A program made the position numbers and the translations under genes. Under the pieces are notes generated by a model, which was not told where the DNA came from, searched no databases, and saw only the letters and a list, made by a program, of their open reading frames with translations. A stretch of 64,000 nucleotides of DNA. Origin: Lentisphaerota bacterium (GTDB lineage Bacteria; Verrucomicrobiota; Lentisphaeria; Victivallales; Victivallaceae). The DNA lies in contig CP071032.1 in assembly GCA_017134815.1 (NCBI GenBank), positions 1,178,001 to 1,242,000 of the forward strand. Reading direction: 5' to 3'. Shown one piece after another: positions 29,601 through 37,671 of the stretch; the stretch's first letter is position 1; each line of letters starts with the position of its first letter.

Positions 29601-31186
29601 TTGGTAACCTGAGCGAAAAGCTGCTTAAAGTAGTTATACAAAAGCTGCGGCTTTTCAGAAAGAACTGCCAGAGCGGCATCATTCCCCATGGAACCGGTCG
29701 GCTCATGTCCGTTCTGCGCCATGGCTTTAATAATCATATTCACCTCTTCACGAGTATAGCCGAAAAGCTTCTGCCGACACAGCAGGTTTTCTCCTACTTT
29801 GTTTGGCATTACCGCGTCATACAGACCGTGAAGCAATATCTTGTTTTCATCAACCCAGCGGCGGAAAGGCTTGCTGCGTGCAATGTGAGTCTTGAGCTCA
29901 TTGTCAAACAGGACCCGCTTTCTTTCAAGGTCAATCATCATAATCTGTCCGGGCCCCAGGCGTCCCTTGCTCAAAACATTTTCATCAGGAATATCAAGCA
30001 CACCGGTTTCTGAAGCCAGCACCGCGAAGTTATCCTTGGTTACAGTGTAGCGCGCCGGCCGCAAGCCGTTTCGATCCAGCAGAGCACCGACGCTCTTTCC
30101 ATCAGAAAAAGCCACGGCAGCCGGCCCATCCCAGGGCTCCATTAAAGCCGAGTTGTATTCGAAAAATCCCCGCACATCACGACCAAGATGATAATGACTG
30201 CCCCATGCCTGCGGAATCAACAGCATCATACTGTGTGAAAGGCTGCGTCCGGCACTGTGAAACAGTTCCAGCGCATTGTCAAGACAGGCTGAGTCACTCT
30301 GCCCTTCACTTATCACCGGAAGTATTTTCTTAATATCCTTGCCAAACAGTTCAGACTCCAGGTGCGGCTCACGGGCCCGCATCTGGTTGCAGTTGCCGCG
30401 CAGCGTATTAATCTCGCCATTGTGTGCCAGATAGCGGAAAGGCTGGGCCAGTGGCCAGGTCGGAAATGTGTTGGTACTGTAACGCTGGTGGACAATTGCC
30501 AGAGCGCTTTTGAATTTGCTGTGATTTACGTCTGCATAAAAACCGGGCAGCTGCGGAGCCATCAACAACCCTTTGTATACAATTGTACGACATGACAGAC
30601 TGGCAACATAAAACATTTCACCGGCACCGGTCTGCTCTTCAACCGCTTTTTCAATACAGCGGCGCATCACATAAAGTTTTCTTTCAAAAGCATCTTCATC
30701 ATGACTATCGCGCTTTGCAGCCACAAAAAACTGTTTAATTACCGGGCAGCTTTCCCGGGCAACCTTCCCCAGACAATCAGAATTTACCGGGACGTCACGC
30801 CAACCCAGAAAACGGTGCTTCTCTGAAGAAATCGCTTCCTCGACATTTTCCATGCACTTTTCAAGCAATTCTTTGTCAGTGGGCAGAAAAAGCATTCCCA
30901 CACCATATTGTCCGGCTGCAGGCAGTTTAAAATTCAAATCACAAACATCGCGGAAAAACTCATCAGGAACCTGCAGCAGTATTCCGGCACCGTCTCCGGT
31001 ATCAGGATCACTGCCGGCAGCGCCACGATGGAGCAGACGCTTAAGGACTTCCACGCCCTGCTCGACAATTTTATGAGTTTTACGCCCGTCAATATTTGCC
31101 ACCAGGCCAACCCCACAGGCATCGTGTTCATTTCTAAAATCATACAGACCCTGCCGGTCAGGATGATAACTTCTCTTTTTTTGCAT
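26636..31186 (-). CDS. gltB: Glutamate synthase large subunit
   Basis: A 1516-aa alpha subunit of GOGAT, which makes two glutamates from glutamine and 2-oxoglutarate. A propeptide of about 23 residues precedes the catalytic nucleophile C24 in RNEHDACGVG, which becomes N-terminal after cleavage. The Ntn amidotransferase domain includes HNGEINTLRGN. The central domain and the FMN/2-oxoglutarate barrel follow (SGEGGEDPKRF, AKPGEGGQLPGHKV, ISGHDGGTGASPLTSIKHAG). The 3Fe-4S cysteine cluster is CHSNTCPVGVATQDP near residue 1134. The C-terminal GXGXG beta-helix (SGGKIIIKPP, GNVLLYGATGG, MTGGRVVVLG) is complete. It is transcribed ahead of gltD. Confidence 0.97.
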   Translation of the reverse strand: MQKKRSYHPDRQGLYDFRNEHDACGVGLVANIDGRKTHKIVEQGVEVLKRLLHRGAAGSDPDTGDGAGILLQVPDEFFRDVCDLNFKLPAAGQYGVGMLFLPTDKELLEKCMENVEEAISSEKHRFLGWRDVPVNSDCLGKVARESCPVIKQFFVAAKRDSHDEDAFERKLYVMRRCIEKAVEEQTGAGEMFYVASLSCRTIVYKGLLMAPQLPGFYADVNHSKFKSALAIVHQRYSTNTFPTWPLAQPFRYLAHNGEINTLRGNCNQMRAREPHLESELFGKDIKKILPVISEGQSDSACLDNALELFHSAGRSLSHSMMLLIPQAWGSHYHLGRDVRGFFEYNSALMEPWDGPAAVAFSDGKSVGALLDRNGLRPARYTVTKDNFAVLASETGVLDIPDENVLSKGRLGPGQIMMIDLERKRVLFDNELKTHIARSKPFRRWVDENKILLHGLYDAVMPNKVGENLLCRQKLFGYTREEVNMIIKAMAQNGHEPTGSMGNDAALAVLSEKPQLLYNYFKQLFAQVTNPPIDPIREELVMSLMTYIGNQGNTLSDSARNAHLVKLKHPLLTDEDLKRLCASKVETFQAETLSIGFYSGDSGRSLRPALKALCRAAEKAVRKGKSVLVLSDRMLKAGQAPIPALLATAAVNAHLVKTGLRTSAGIVLETGEAREIMHFVLLLGYGATAINPYLALETVTDLAKKNHLSISDVKATANYIKAVCKGILKVMSKMGISTLRSYRGAQVFEAIGLNNEIINEVFSGTASRIGGIGFEEVAQETNTRYLKAFKPQQHLPFMLESGGNYHYRQKGEQHLWTPDTISLFQQAVRENNQEKYRKYADYINNQEKRLCTLRGLFKFKQARSIPLAEVEPAADIVRRFVSGAMSFGSISPEAHETIAIAMNRIGGMSNSGEGGEDPKRFKPLPDNDSKCSAIKQIASGRFGVTAEYLANARELQIKVAQGAKPGEGGQLPGHKVLPAIAKVRHSTPGVTLISPPPHHDIYSIEDLAELIYDLKLSNTDARVSVKLVSEVGVGTVAAGVAKGHADMVLISGHDGGTGASPLTSIKHAGMPWELGLAETQQTLVLNKLRDRIRVQVDGQLKTGRDVIIGALLGAEEFGFATTVLVSVGCVMMRKCHSNTCPVGVATQDPVLRKFFQGKPEHVINFLMFIAEEVREYLAQLGLRTIDEAVGRSDLLETNAAIDFWKARNLDFSSIFEQIEDPELPRRCICEQDHGVEKAYDKIRLLDKTADSIDTGKPVEINETVCNVDRAVGAMLSNAVAKKHGYAGLPEDTVKVNFSGTAGQSFGAFLPHGVTFNLIGESNDYVGKSLSGGKIIIKPPAAGDYRPEDNTAAGNVLLYGATGGQLYVNGQVGERFAIRNSGATAVVEGAGDHCCEYMTGGRVVVLGHTGVNFGAGMSGGLAYVYDTSGDFDLKCNLDMVDLESIDNECDAAELRELIEAHLQNTGSPLAERLLDDWENSLPLFVKVFPVEYRKALGLMNQKEEEVIPENKATDDESM

Positions 31187-31233
31187 TCAGTTGCCTCCAG
31201 TTCCGGTAAATAAACATACTCCGGTTAAATTTG

Positions 31234-31272
31234 CTGCTTTTCCGAACTTCAGATTCGGAAAGCAGTTTTTTT
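31234..31272 (+). terminator. Orphan + strand intrinsic terminator facing gltB
   Basis: CTGCTTTTCCGAA pairs with TTCGGAAAGCAG (one bulged T, seven-base loop), followed by seven T residues on the + strand. The only gene on its left, gltB, runs the other way. It therefore ends an unannotated + strand transcript or blocks antisense transcription. Confidence 0.7.
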
Positions 31273-31685
31273 ATTCATAATTATCATATTCAAATGAAAT
31301 TTTTGTGCTTTTCAGCCTGATTCCTGCAAAAACACTTACTTTTTTGTATCCGATGTTCAGTAAGAATATTAACTAGTAAAAATAAAATAAATCTTCTCCA
31401 GATGTGTTTTTCCGCAGCAGCATAGCTGTAATGAACCGCTCATCAAATATCTGAAGTCTTCAGTTCTGCTGTCAATCGATTCACTTGCGGTCATACATCA
31501 TATACCTTCACAAATATCCCACGAGATGATTGTGCTGTTTATCAAAATACAGATATACAAATTTAACCTTAACAACTATTGTGCCAACTTTTGCAATTAA
31601 CGCTAATATTTCCTCAAAAAAAATATTCGCAGTTATAAAATTTACGATCGCTCGGTTAAAATTTCAAGCATAATTCAAAAATGTC

Positions 31686-31718
31686 ATTACAATTTTGTAA
31701 TAATGACAATTTTGTAAT
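31686..31718. repeat. Paired 13-mer with dyad symmetry
   Basis: ACAATTTTGTAAT occurs at 31689-31701 and again at 31706-31718, 17 bp apart. The first copy sits in the inverted repeat ATTACAA-TT-TTGTAAT. The spacing and symmetry suggest binding sites for a dimeric regulator between gltB and the EIIA-CBS gene. In such AT-rich DNA chance is possible. Confidence 0.35.
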
Positions 31719-32042
31719 ATTTTCTACAAACAAGAAAATAATGTCCTATTATATATTGCAATATACTATTAAAGGCCACTTTATAGAACAGCTAATTAAA
31801 TTAAGGTAATATTTTTCAACGAAAATTTATCCACCAATAAAATATCGGCCATGTTACAGATTAATCCGCATATTAATTAACCAATTTTATAAAAACCTCA
31901 TCCGGATTCATATTGAAAATCATTTTATTTGTATTAGTTTATTTTTTATGCAGTCGTAAATTGTTGAGACAACTTATGCATGGCGCAAAGGGAATTTTAC
32001 AGTGCACATTTTCTAAACCTGCAGAACTACAGGGGAGGACGC

Positions 32043-32966
32043 ATGAACGAGAAAATCAATCCGCATTTCTACCATTTCCTGGCGGAAGGCAATATTCTGT
32101 GCAACGTTACCGCCGGCAACAGTCGGCAAGTAATAGAACAACTTGCCGACCGCCTGTGCAAAAATACTGCCGGCCTGAATAAACAGAAAATTATTGACGC
32201 GGTAATCGCCCGTGAAGAAATTGTCCCGACAGTAATAGCTTCCGGACTGGCGGTGCCCCATGCCAGAATGCAGGAGGTTGACCGGCTGCTGGTAGCGCTG
32301 GCTGTTTCTCCAAGCGGAATCAACTTTAATTGCCCCGGAATGCCTCCAGTCAAAGTGGCAGTAATGATCTTGACCCCCAAGGATGATCCCGGACTGCACC
32401 TGCAGGTGCTTGCCGCTCTGGCCAAAGACTTTAAGGATGAGGATACTATCGAAAAAGTCGCAGCGCTTAAAGATACCAGAGCGATAATGGAGTTTTTTAA
32501 CTGTGCAAACCTGGAAATACCGGATTACCTGAAGGCCCGCGACCTTATGAACCGAAAGCCGGTAACTCTGCAGGAAAGTGATACCCTGCACAGTGTGATT
32601 GAAACCTTTGCCAAAAGAAACGTACAGGAAGTACCGGTTCTGGACAACGAAGGCGACCTGCGGGGCGTTGTCGCGCTTGAAGACATTCTGAAATTCAGCC
32701 TGCCAGAGCACATTCTCTGGATGGATGATCTGACACCGATTTATCGTTTTCAGCCGTTTGCTGATATGCTGAAATCAGACCATGAAACCAACTTGGCTGA
32801 CTTTATGCGTGAAGATATGGTCACAGTGGATGAAGAAATCCCGGCTGTACAGCTGGCTAAGCTTTTTCTTGTACACAAGATCAAGCAGATAATTGTCACC
32901 AGAAAGGGCAAGCTGGCGGGAACAATAACCCTTAAATCTTTTATCTCTAAGCTTTTCTGGGAATAA
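32043..32966 (+). CDS. PTS EIIA (PtsN-like) - CBS pair protein
   Basis: A 307-aa soluble protein. Residues 1 to about 150 form a fructose/nitrogen-type EIIA domain with the phospho-accepting His73 in IASGLAVPHARM. Residues about 165-305 form a CBS pair (YLKARDLMNRKPVTLQESDTLHSVI, VQEVPVLDNEGDLRGVVALEDIL, then DFMREDMVTVDEEIPAVQLAKLFLVHKIKQIIVT). CBS pairs bind adenosine nucleotides and gate transporters or enzymes. I chose the ATG at 32043 because AGGGGAGG ends 4 nt before it; an in-frame ATG at 31980 has no such site. The transporter gene starts 54 bp downstream, which suggests that this protein senses PTS phosphorylation and adenylates and controls it. Confidence 0.85.
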   Translation: MNEKINPHFYHFLAEGNILCNVTAGNSRQVIEQLADRLCKNTAGLNKQKIIDAVIAREEIVPTVIASGLAVPHARMQEVDRLLVALAVSPSGINFNCPGMPPVKVAVMILTPKDDPGLHLQVLAALAKDFKDEDTIEKVAALKDTRAIMEFFNCANLEIPDYLKARDLMNRKPVTLQESDTLHSVIETFAKRNVQEVPVLDNEGDLRGVVALEDILKFSLPEHILWMDDLTPIYRFQPFADMLKSDHETNLADFMREDMVTVDEEIPAVQLAKLFLVHKIKQIIVTRKGKLAGTITLKSFISKLFWE

Positions 32967-33020
32967 AGGCACTTATCTTCAGGAAACATTAATGCTGAAT
33001 TATTTAATCTGGAGAACTAT

Positions 33021-34775
33021 ATGCACAGCGAGGAAAGTTCTGTTCAACTGTCAACTGGAATGCTTGTAAAACGCCTGGCAATTTTGCTTTCTGTCAGCAT
33101 TGGAGCCGGCTTCGCAGGGGTAAACACCATTTTCAATTCAAGTCAGTCAACTGCCTGCGCGGTTTTTCTGGCGATTATTCTGGGTACTCTTTTCTTTTGG
33201 AATTTCAGGCTGGCAATTGCTTTTGTCGGGCTTTCTGTTCTGATATTTACAAACTCCATGGATATAACTACTTTTGTTCAATCATCAGCACTTGAAGTGA
33301 TTCTTTTTCTGGTTGGCATGATGATCATAGTAGGAGCGCTGCGCGATCTTGGCTTCTTCACCTGGGTGGTGCAGCTGATTGTATCCATGCCGGAAATTTC
33401 CGGTAGAAAATTTATCGCGGTAACCGCGGCAGCGTCCGCTCTGCTGGCCTGTGCAGTTGATGAGGTAACTTCAATAATTTTCATAGCCACACTGATTTTT
33501 CAGGTATGTGACCGCTTGAAACTAAATCCTACGCCGTATATTCTGATCTGTGTATTGTGCACAAACGTCGGCAGTGCCGGTACCATGATGGGAAACCCGG
33601 TGGGTATCTACATCGGGACAAAAGGCGGACTGACGTTCGGGGATTTCATGCTCTGGGCCTTTCCTATCATGATTCTTGCGCTGGCGGCAACTGTCGCTCT
33701 GACCATGTTTTACTTCCGCAAGGACTTACGTCAATTCGACTTAAATTTAAAGGACCGAATGTCACGCAACCTGAGCCTGGTCCCCAAAGTCGATGTTCCT
33801 TACAAACAGGGTGTAGCGCTGCTGCTGGTGACAATTGCCTTGATTGCCTCGCATCATCAACTGGAAAAAATCTTTCACCTCAGCAAAAACAGTATTCTTC
33901 TGATCGCCCCGCTGATATGTTCCGGCCTGGTAATGATTGTTCGCCGCAACCGGGCAAGACATTACGTGGAGCGTGAAGTTGACTGGTGGACCCTGCTTTT
34001 TTTCATGCTGCTCTTTGCCATTGCAGGCACCCTGGAACACACTCACGTTGATCAAGTCATGGCAAAACATTTTTCAAGCATCTGCGGCACCAACAACTTT
34101 ATATTGATCCCGTTCATTCTTGCCGTTACCGCCGTTGGTTCGGCGTTTGTTGACAATGTAATTTTTGTAGCAGCCTTCTGTCCGGTAATTGAACAATTAT
34201 CCCGCAGCTTGAAAGACCTTCCTTTATGGTGGGCTCTGCTTTTTGGAGCATGTTTTGGCGGCAACATCACCATGATTGGAAGTACCGCCAATATTGTCGC
34301 ACTCGGCATGCTGGAAAAACGCTCACATATCCATGTCAGCTTCTTCCAGTGGCTTAAAGTAGGGTTGATCTCCTCACTGCTGGCAGGTGCCATTGCTTGG
34401 GCTGCCCTGATAACTTTATCCCCGTTAATGCCAGACCGCTTTGCCAGGCTGCAGTTTTCTGATATAATCGGCCGGTCTTTTGAAAATAAAAATGTTATTA
34501 TCTATGCAGAAGCTGTTAAGCAACTGAATAAATATGTGCTTCCTGAGATTACACCGGATAAATACCTGTGCTATGAATTAAAAGACGGCCCCGCAGCCAA
34601 GCAGCTCCGTATTCTGGCATATGTCAGAAAAGACTCTGAAGCTGTTAAACTTATTCACCAAACCACGCATGAAAACATCTATTTCAAAGGCAAACTGATT
34701 TCAATAGAAGACGCCCGCTATGATGCTGCGCTTATCGTTGAACTTATAAAACTAAAAGTGCCGAAGCATCACTGA
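33021..34775 (+). CDS. ArsB/NhaD (IT superfamily) ion transporter
   Basis: A 584-aa membrane protein with about 12 hydrophobic segments. The pattern LVGMMIIVGALRDLGFFTWVV, LACAVDEVTSIIFIATL, TNVGSAGTMMGNPVGIYIG and FGGNITMIGSTANIVALGML matches the ion-transporter superfamily (ArsB, NhaD, CitM). The two re-entrant half-repeats carry Asn/Gly-Pro and Asn/Gly-Ser-Thr motifs. The ion is not certain; NhaD-like Na+/H+ exchange is a reasonable guess. A soluble tail of about 95 residues (KNVIIYAEAVKQLNKYVLPEITPD...) is not part of the core fold and may be regulatory. The RBS GGAGAACTAT is good. It follows the EIIA-CBS gene, with which it likely forms an operon. Confidence 0.8.
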   Translation: MHSEESSVQLSTGMLVKRLAILLSVSIGAGFAGVNTIFNSSQSTACAVFLAIILGTLFFWNFRLAIAFVGLSVLIFTNSMDITTFVQSSALEVILFLVGMMIIVGALRDLGFFTWVVQLIVSMPEISGRKFIAVTAAASALLACAVDEVTSIIFIATLIFQVCDRLKLNPTPYILICVLCTNVGSAGTMMGNPVGIYIGTKGGLTFGDFMLWAFPIMILALAATVALTMFYFRKDLRQFDLNLKDRMSRNLSLVPKVDVPYKQGVALLLVTIALIASHHQLEKIFHLSKNSILLIAPLICSGLVMIVRRNRARHYVEREVDWWTLLFFMLLFAIAGTLEHTHVDQVMAKHFSSICGTNNFILIPFILAVTAVGSAFVDNVIFVAAFCPVIEQLSRSLKDLPLWWALLFGACFGGNITMIGSTANIVALGMLEKRSHIHVSFFQWLKVGLISSLLAGAIAWAALITLSPLMPDRFARLQFSDIIGRSFENKNVIIYAEAVKQLNKYVLPEITPDKYLCYELKDGPAAKQLRILAYVRKDSEAVKLIHQTTHENIYFKGKLISIEDARYDAALIVELIKLKVPKHH

Positions 34776-34857
34776 TTTGGGAGAGTTCTTGCTTGAATAT
34801 AGATAATTACAGGCTATTTTTTAGTATCCGAACAGTTAACCTATAAGGAGTATCAAA

Positions 34858-35361
34858 ATGAAAAAACTCGCTATTTGCCTTGTTGCCATGGTCTTAGGAA
34901 TTTCAGCATTTGCTCAGGAAACAGGTGGAGGAGACACTGGCTGGAGTGCACTTCAGGCAGGGTTCTGGTTCGGCTACCCGGAATCAACACTTGTAACCGA
35001 TGTCAGAGGCGTGAAGGTCGGCTTGCCGGTCTGCTCAGGCCACGGAACTGTTTATGGTCTTGAAATGGCTATTTTCTGCGCCGCGACTGACAATATTGAA
35101 GGCATGCAGTTTGCCTGGCTGGGCGCTAACGTAACCCATAACCTTTCAGGCCTGCAGCTTGCCCTGGTCAACGCTATCCGCGAAGAAGCCGCTGGCGTTC
35201 AGGTCGGTGTTGTAAACCTTTCGCAGCATCGCGGCTGGCAGTTTGGACTGGTCAACGCAGCAAACAATGCCCCGTTCCAGCTGGGTCTGGTTAATTTCAA
35301 CCCCAACGGCTGGATGCCTTTTATGATCTTTGTTAATTTCGGCAAAGATACTTTTAACTAA
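34858..35361 (+). CDS. Secreted LA_2272-type surface repeat protein
   Basis: A 167-aa exported protein with a signal peptide (MKKLAICLVAMVLGISAFAQ). The mature part contains about four imperfect units of 13-18 residues ending in GxQxxxVN: IEGMQFAWLGAN, LSGLQLALVNAI, AAGVQVGVVNLS, RGWQFGLVNAAN and APFQLGLVNFNPNG. These match the LA_2272 surface-repeat pattern first noted in Leptospira proteins, which predicts a beta-sheet stack. Its function is unknown. RBS AAGGAG is at about 34845. It is a single gene, ended by the terminator at 35387-35416. Confidence 0.75.
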   Translation: MKKLAICLVAMVLGISAFAQETGGGDTGWSALQAGFWFGYPESTLVTDVRGVKVGLPVCSGHGTVYGLEMAIFCAATDNIEGMQFAWLGANVTHNLSGLQLALVNAIREEAAGVQVGVVNLSQHRGWQFGLVNAANNAPFQLGLVNFNPNGWMPFMIFVNFGKDTFN

Positions 35362-35386
35362 TAAACTGGTATTGGCGAATTATCTT

Positions 35387-35416
35387 AACCGGCGTTTTTC
35401 AACGCCGGTTTTTTTA
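35387..35416 (+). terminator. Intrinsic terminator of the surface-repeat gene
   Basis: A perfect stem AACCGGCGTT / AACGCCGGTT with a four-base loop, followed by eight T residues on the + strand. Confidence 0.9.
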
Positions 35417-35443
35417 TGCAATCATATCAGATTGAACAAACTG

Positions 35444-36112
35444 TTATTCAGCCCCTTTTATGATAGCGATTCCAGCGGAAGTTCCCAGGCGGTCAGCACC
35501 GACTTCAATCATTGCGACAGCATCCTTGTAAGAGCGGACACCACCTGAAGCCTTTACTTTCATACGGTCCCCGACGGTTTCAGACATTAATTTGACATCC
35601 TCGACAGTTGCCCCGCCAGTACCGAACCCGGTTGATGTCTTGACAAAGCACGCCCCTGCAGCCTGCGCTGCCTTGCATGCCCTGATAATTTCATCTTTAT
35701 CCAGATAACAGGTCTCAAGGATTACCTTTACACATATTCCGGCCGGGACTGCTTCAACAACGGCTCTGATGTCCGCTTCAACCCTTTCCCAGTCACCTGA
35801 TTTGGCTGCGTCTATATTGATAACCATATCGACTTCCTCTGCTCCCAGTTGAACTGCCTGAGCGGCCTCAGCCGCTTTAATTTCAGCGGTATTTGCTCCG
35901 AGCGGAAAACCGATAACAGTACAGACCTTCACCCCTGATTCTTTAAGCATTTCTGCACATAACTCGATAAAACAGGGATTTACACATACAGATGCAAATT
36001 TGTACTCAGCCGCTTCACTGCAAAGCTGTTTCACATCTTCATATACAGCCGTCGGCTTCAGCACTGTATGGTCAATGTATTTCGCAAGTTTCTCAATGCT
36101 TAAATTTTTCAT
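35444..36112 (-). CDS. deoC: Deoxyribose-phosphate aldolase
   Basis: A 222-aa class I aldolase splitting 2-deoxyribose 5-phosphate into acetaldehyde and glyceraldehyde 3-phosphate. It starts [19 protein letters not shown], the family N-terminus. It contains [21 protein letters not shown] and the Schiff-base lysine in [11 protein letters not shown], followed by [12 protein letters not shown]. It is complete. It lies 29 bp downstream of rbsK on the same strand, forming a small ribose/deoxyribose salvage unit. Confidence 0.96.
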   Translation of the reverse strand: MKNLSIEKLAKYIDHTVLKPTAVYEDVKQLCSEAAEYKFASVCVNPCFIELCAEMLKESGVKVCTVIGFPLGANTAEIKAAEAAQAVQLGAEEVDMVINIDAAKSGDWERVEADIRAVVEAVPAGICVKVILETCYLDKDEIIRACKAAQAAGACFVKTSTGFGTGGATVEDVKLMSETVGDRMKVKASGGVRSYKDAVAMIEVGADRLGTSAGIAIIKGAE

Positions 36113-36141
36113 TTTATTTACCTCTTTTCTGCAATAAAAAT

Positions 36142-37071
36142 TTACAATGATTCAAAAATATCTTCGGGCAGCTCCGCTGCATCCGGATAGCTTATCTGAG
36201 TCCCCGGGCGCTGTACGCTGATTGCAGCAATACGATTGGCGCGGCGCGCTGCTTCGTCCAACGGCAGGCCGCAGGCATAGAAATAAGCGAAACTGCCGAT
36301 AAAACAGTCCCCTGCTCCGGTAGTATCCTTCGCATCAACCTGAATCCCCCTGACATGGATCGAAGTGTCCTTTTCCATAATCAAACTGCCGTTGCCGCCA
36401 AGGGTCATAACTACAATTTTGGCTCCTTTCTCCAGTAAAGCACGGCCTGCCTGCTCCGCCCCCTCCAGATTATCCGCTCTAATGCCGGTAAGCAGTTCAG
36501 CTTCAGTTTCATTCGGACAGATTATATCCGACAAAACAAATATTTCATCTGGGAGATCCGCAAAAGCCGGAGCCGGGTTAAAGAGATTAACCGCCCCTTC
36601 CTCCCGGGCAATCCGCATTGCGCACAAAGTAGCCTCCAAAGGGATTTCCAGCTGTGTGATCAACAGACCAGCTGCCGCAATATCCCTGCGGGCAGCTTCC
36701 AACTCCTCAACAGTCAATAAATCATTGGCACCAGTTACAATTATAATTGAATTATTGCCTTCTCTGTCAACAGTAATCGGAGCTACGCCCGAAAGCGCTT
36801 TATCAGTTAAATGCACATGGTCAGTTTTCACGCCAAAAGATTTGAAATTTTCCAGTGTCCTGTGTCCGAAAATATCATCTCCAAGCTTAGCTACCATTGT
36901 TACTTCAGCTCCCAGCTTGGCTGCCATAACGGCCTGGTTTGCCCCCTTGCCGCCGCAGCCCATACCAAACCTTCTGCCATGAATTGTCTCGCCGGTCCTG
37001 GGCATGCGCTCTATGTAGCTGATAAGGTCAAAGTTAGCTGCACCTGCTACACTGATGGAAGGCCTTCTCAT
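36142..37071 (-). CDS. rbsK: Ribokinase
   Basis: A 309-aa PfkB-family sugar kinase. It opens [25 protein letters not shown], then [18 protein letters not shown], the ribokinase substrate-binding signature. The C-terminal anion-hole and catalytic base motif is [16 protein letters not shown]. Together with deoC it converts ribose or nucleoside-derived sugars into pentose or glycolytic intermediates. No rbs transporter or nucleoside phosphorylase is visible. Length and motifs are normal. Confidence 0.93.
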   Translation of the reverse strand: MRRPSISVAGAANFDLISYIERMPRTGETIHGRRFGMGCGGKGANQAVMAAKLGAEVTMVAKLGDDIFGHRTLENFKSFGVKTDHVHLTDKALSGVAPITVDREGNNSIIIVTGANDLLTVEELEAARRDIAAAGLLITQLEIPLEATLCAMRIAREEGAVNLFNPAPAFADLPDEIFVLSDIICPNETEAELLTGIRADNLEGAEQAGRALLEKGAKIVVMTLGGNGSLIMEKDTSIHVRGIQVDAKDTTGAGDCFIGSFAYFYACGLPLDEAARRANRIAAISVQRPGTQISYPDAAELPEDIFESL

Positions 37072-37378
37072 AATTTGCTCCTGCTGATAAATTACGTTTG
37101 TGCGACTTATAAAAGGCAGCTGAAAACAAACAAGCCACTTCCGGTTTATTCTTAAGCTGCACCTTAAGCTTCGATCGCATCATTCAAGTTTTAAACTGTT
37201 TACCCCGATGCAGATTTTATTTCAATTTGGATTAATTCAAAAAAATAAAGGCACTCCAACTTTAAGTCATCATCAGGAGCACCCTGTCATAAATCAAGAC
37301 CGACGAACACTATAAAAAGTTCTTTGAATACAAAAAAAAGCCGGAACCATACAGGTTCCGGCAGAAAAAAGCATTTGC
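37072..37378. other. Spacer between rbsK and the ferredoxin gene
   Basis: A 307-bp AT-rich spacer without coding capacity. It contains the ferredoxin terminator at 37332-37362 and otherwise nothing I can name; the rbsK promoter must lie in its left part. Confidence 0.5.
37332..37362 (-). terminator. Intrinsic terminator of the ferredoxin gene
   Basis: On the minus strand GCCGGAACC pairs with GGTTCCGGC around a five-base loop, followed by eight T residues. Confidence 0.9.
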
Positions 37379-37552
37379 TTATCCCATAGAAATAGCTTCT
37401 ACCGGGCATTCGCCAACACAAGCACCACAATCAATGCAGGTACCTTCGTCAACAACAGCAGCGCCATCAGCCATTGAAATAGCTTCAACAGGGCATGATC
37501 CAACACAAGCTTCGCAACCGGTACAAGTTTCTTTATCTACTACAGCAGCCAT
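37379..37552 (-). CDS. Small 2[4Fe-4S] ferredoxin
   Basis: A 57-aa bacterial ferredoxin read from the ATG at 37552. Two cluster motifs are visible, CTGCEACVGSCP (C10, C13, C16, C20) and CIDCGACVGECP (C39, C42, C45, C49), each followed by VEAISM, so the protein is an almost exact internal duplication. It is a cytoplasmic low-potential electron carrier. PFOR, encoded at 5.8-9.3 kb, is a natural donor, though that pairing is inferred. The RBS AGGAG lies 8 nt before the start. It is a single-gene unit with its own terminator. Confidence 0.95.
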   Translation of the reverse strand: MAAVVDKETCTGCEACVGSCPVEAISMADGAAVVDEGTCIDCGACVGECPVEAISMG

Positions 37553-37671
37553 GATAAACTCCTAGTTTAATTTTTGATGACTAATAAAGGATTCTTTTCA
37601 AAATCCTTAATAAATTACATCCTGCCAAAATCATTTCAAGCTGATTTTGCAAATTTTGTCCATTTTGTTAC

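Larger units (their letters stand above)
31187..32042. other. Long divergent spacer between gltB and the EIIA-CBS gene
   Basis: At 856 bp this is the longest non-coding stretch here and is strongly AT-rich. It contains a + strand intrinsic terminator (31234-31272) with no visible gene before it, and two copies of a 13-mer at 31689 and 31706. In-frame ATGs upstream of 32043 exist but lack a ribosome site. I see no pseudogene. Confidence 0.5.
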
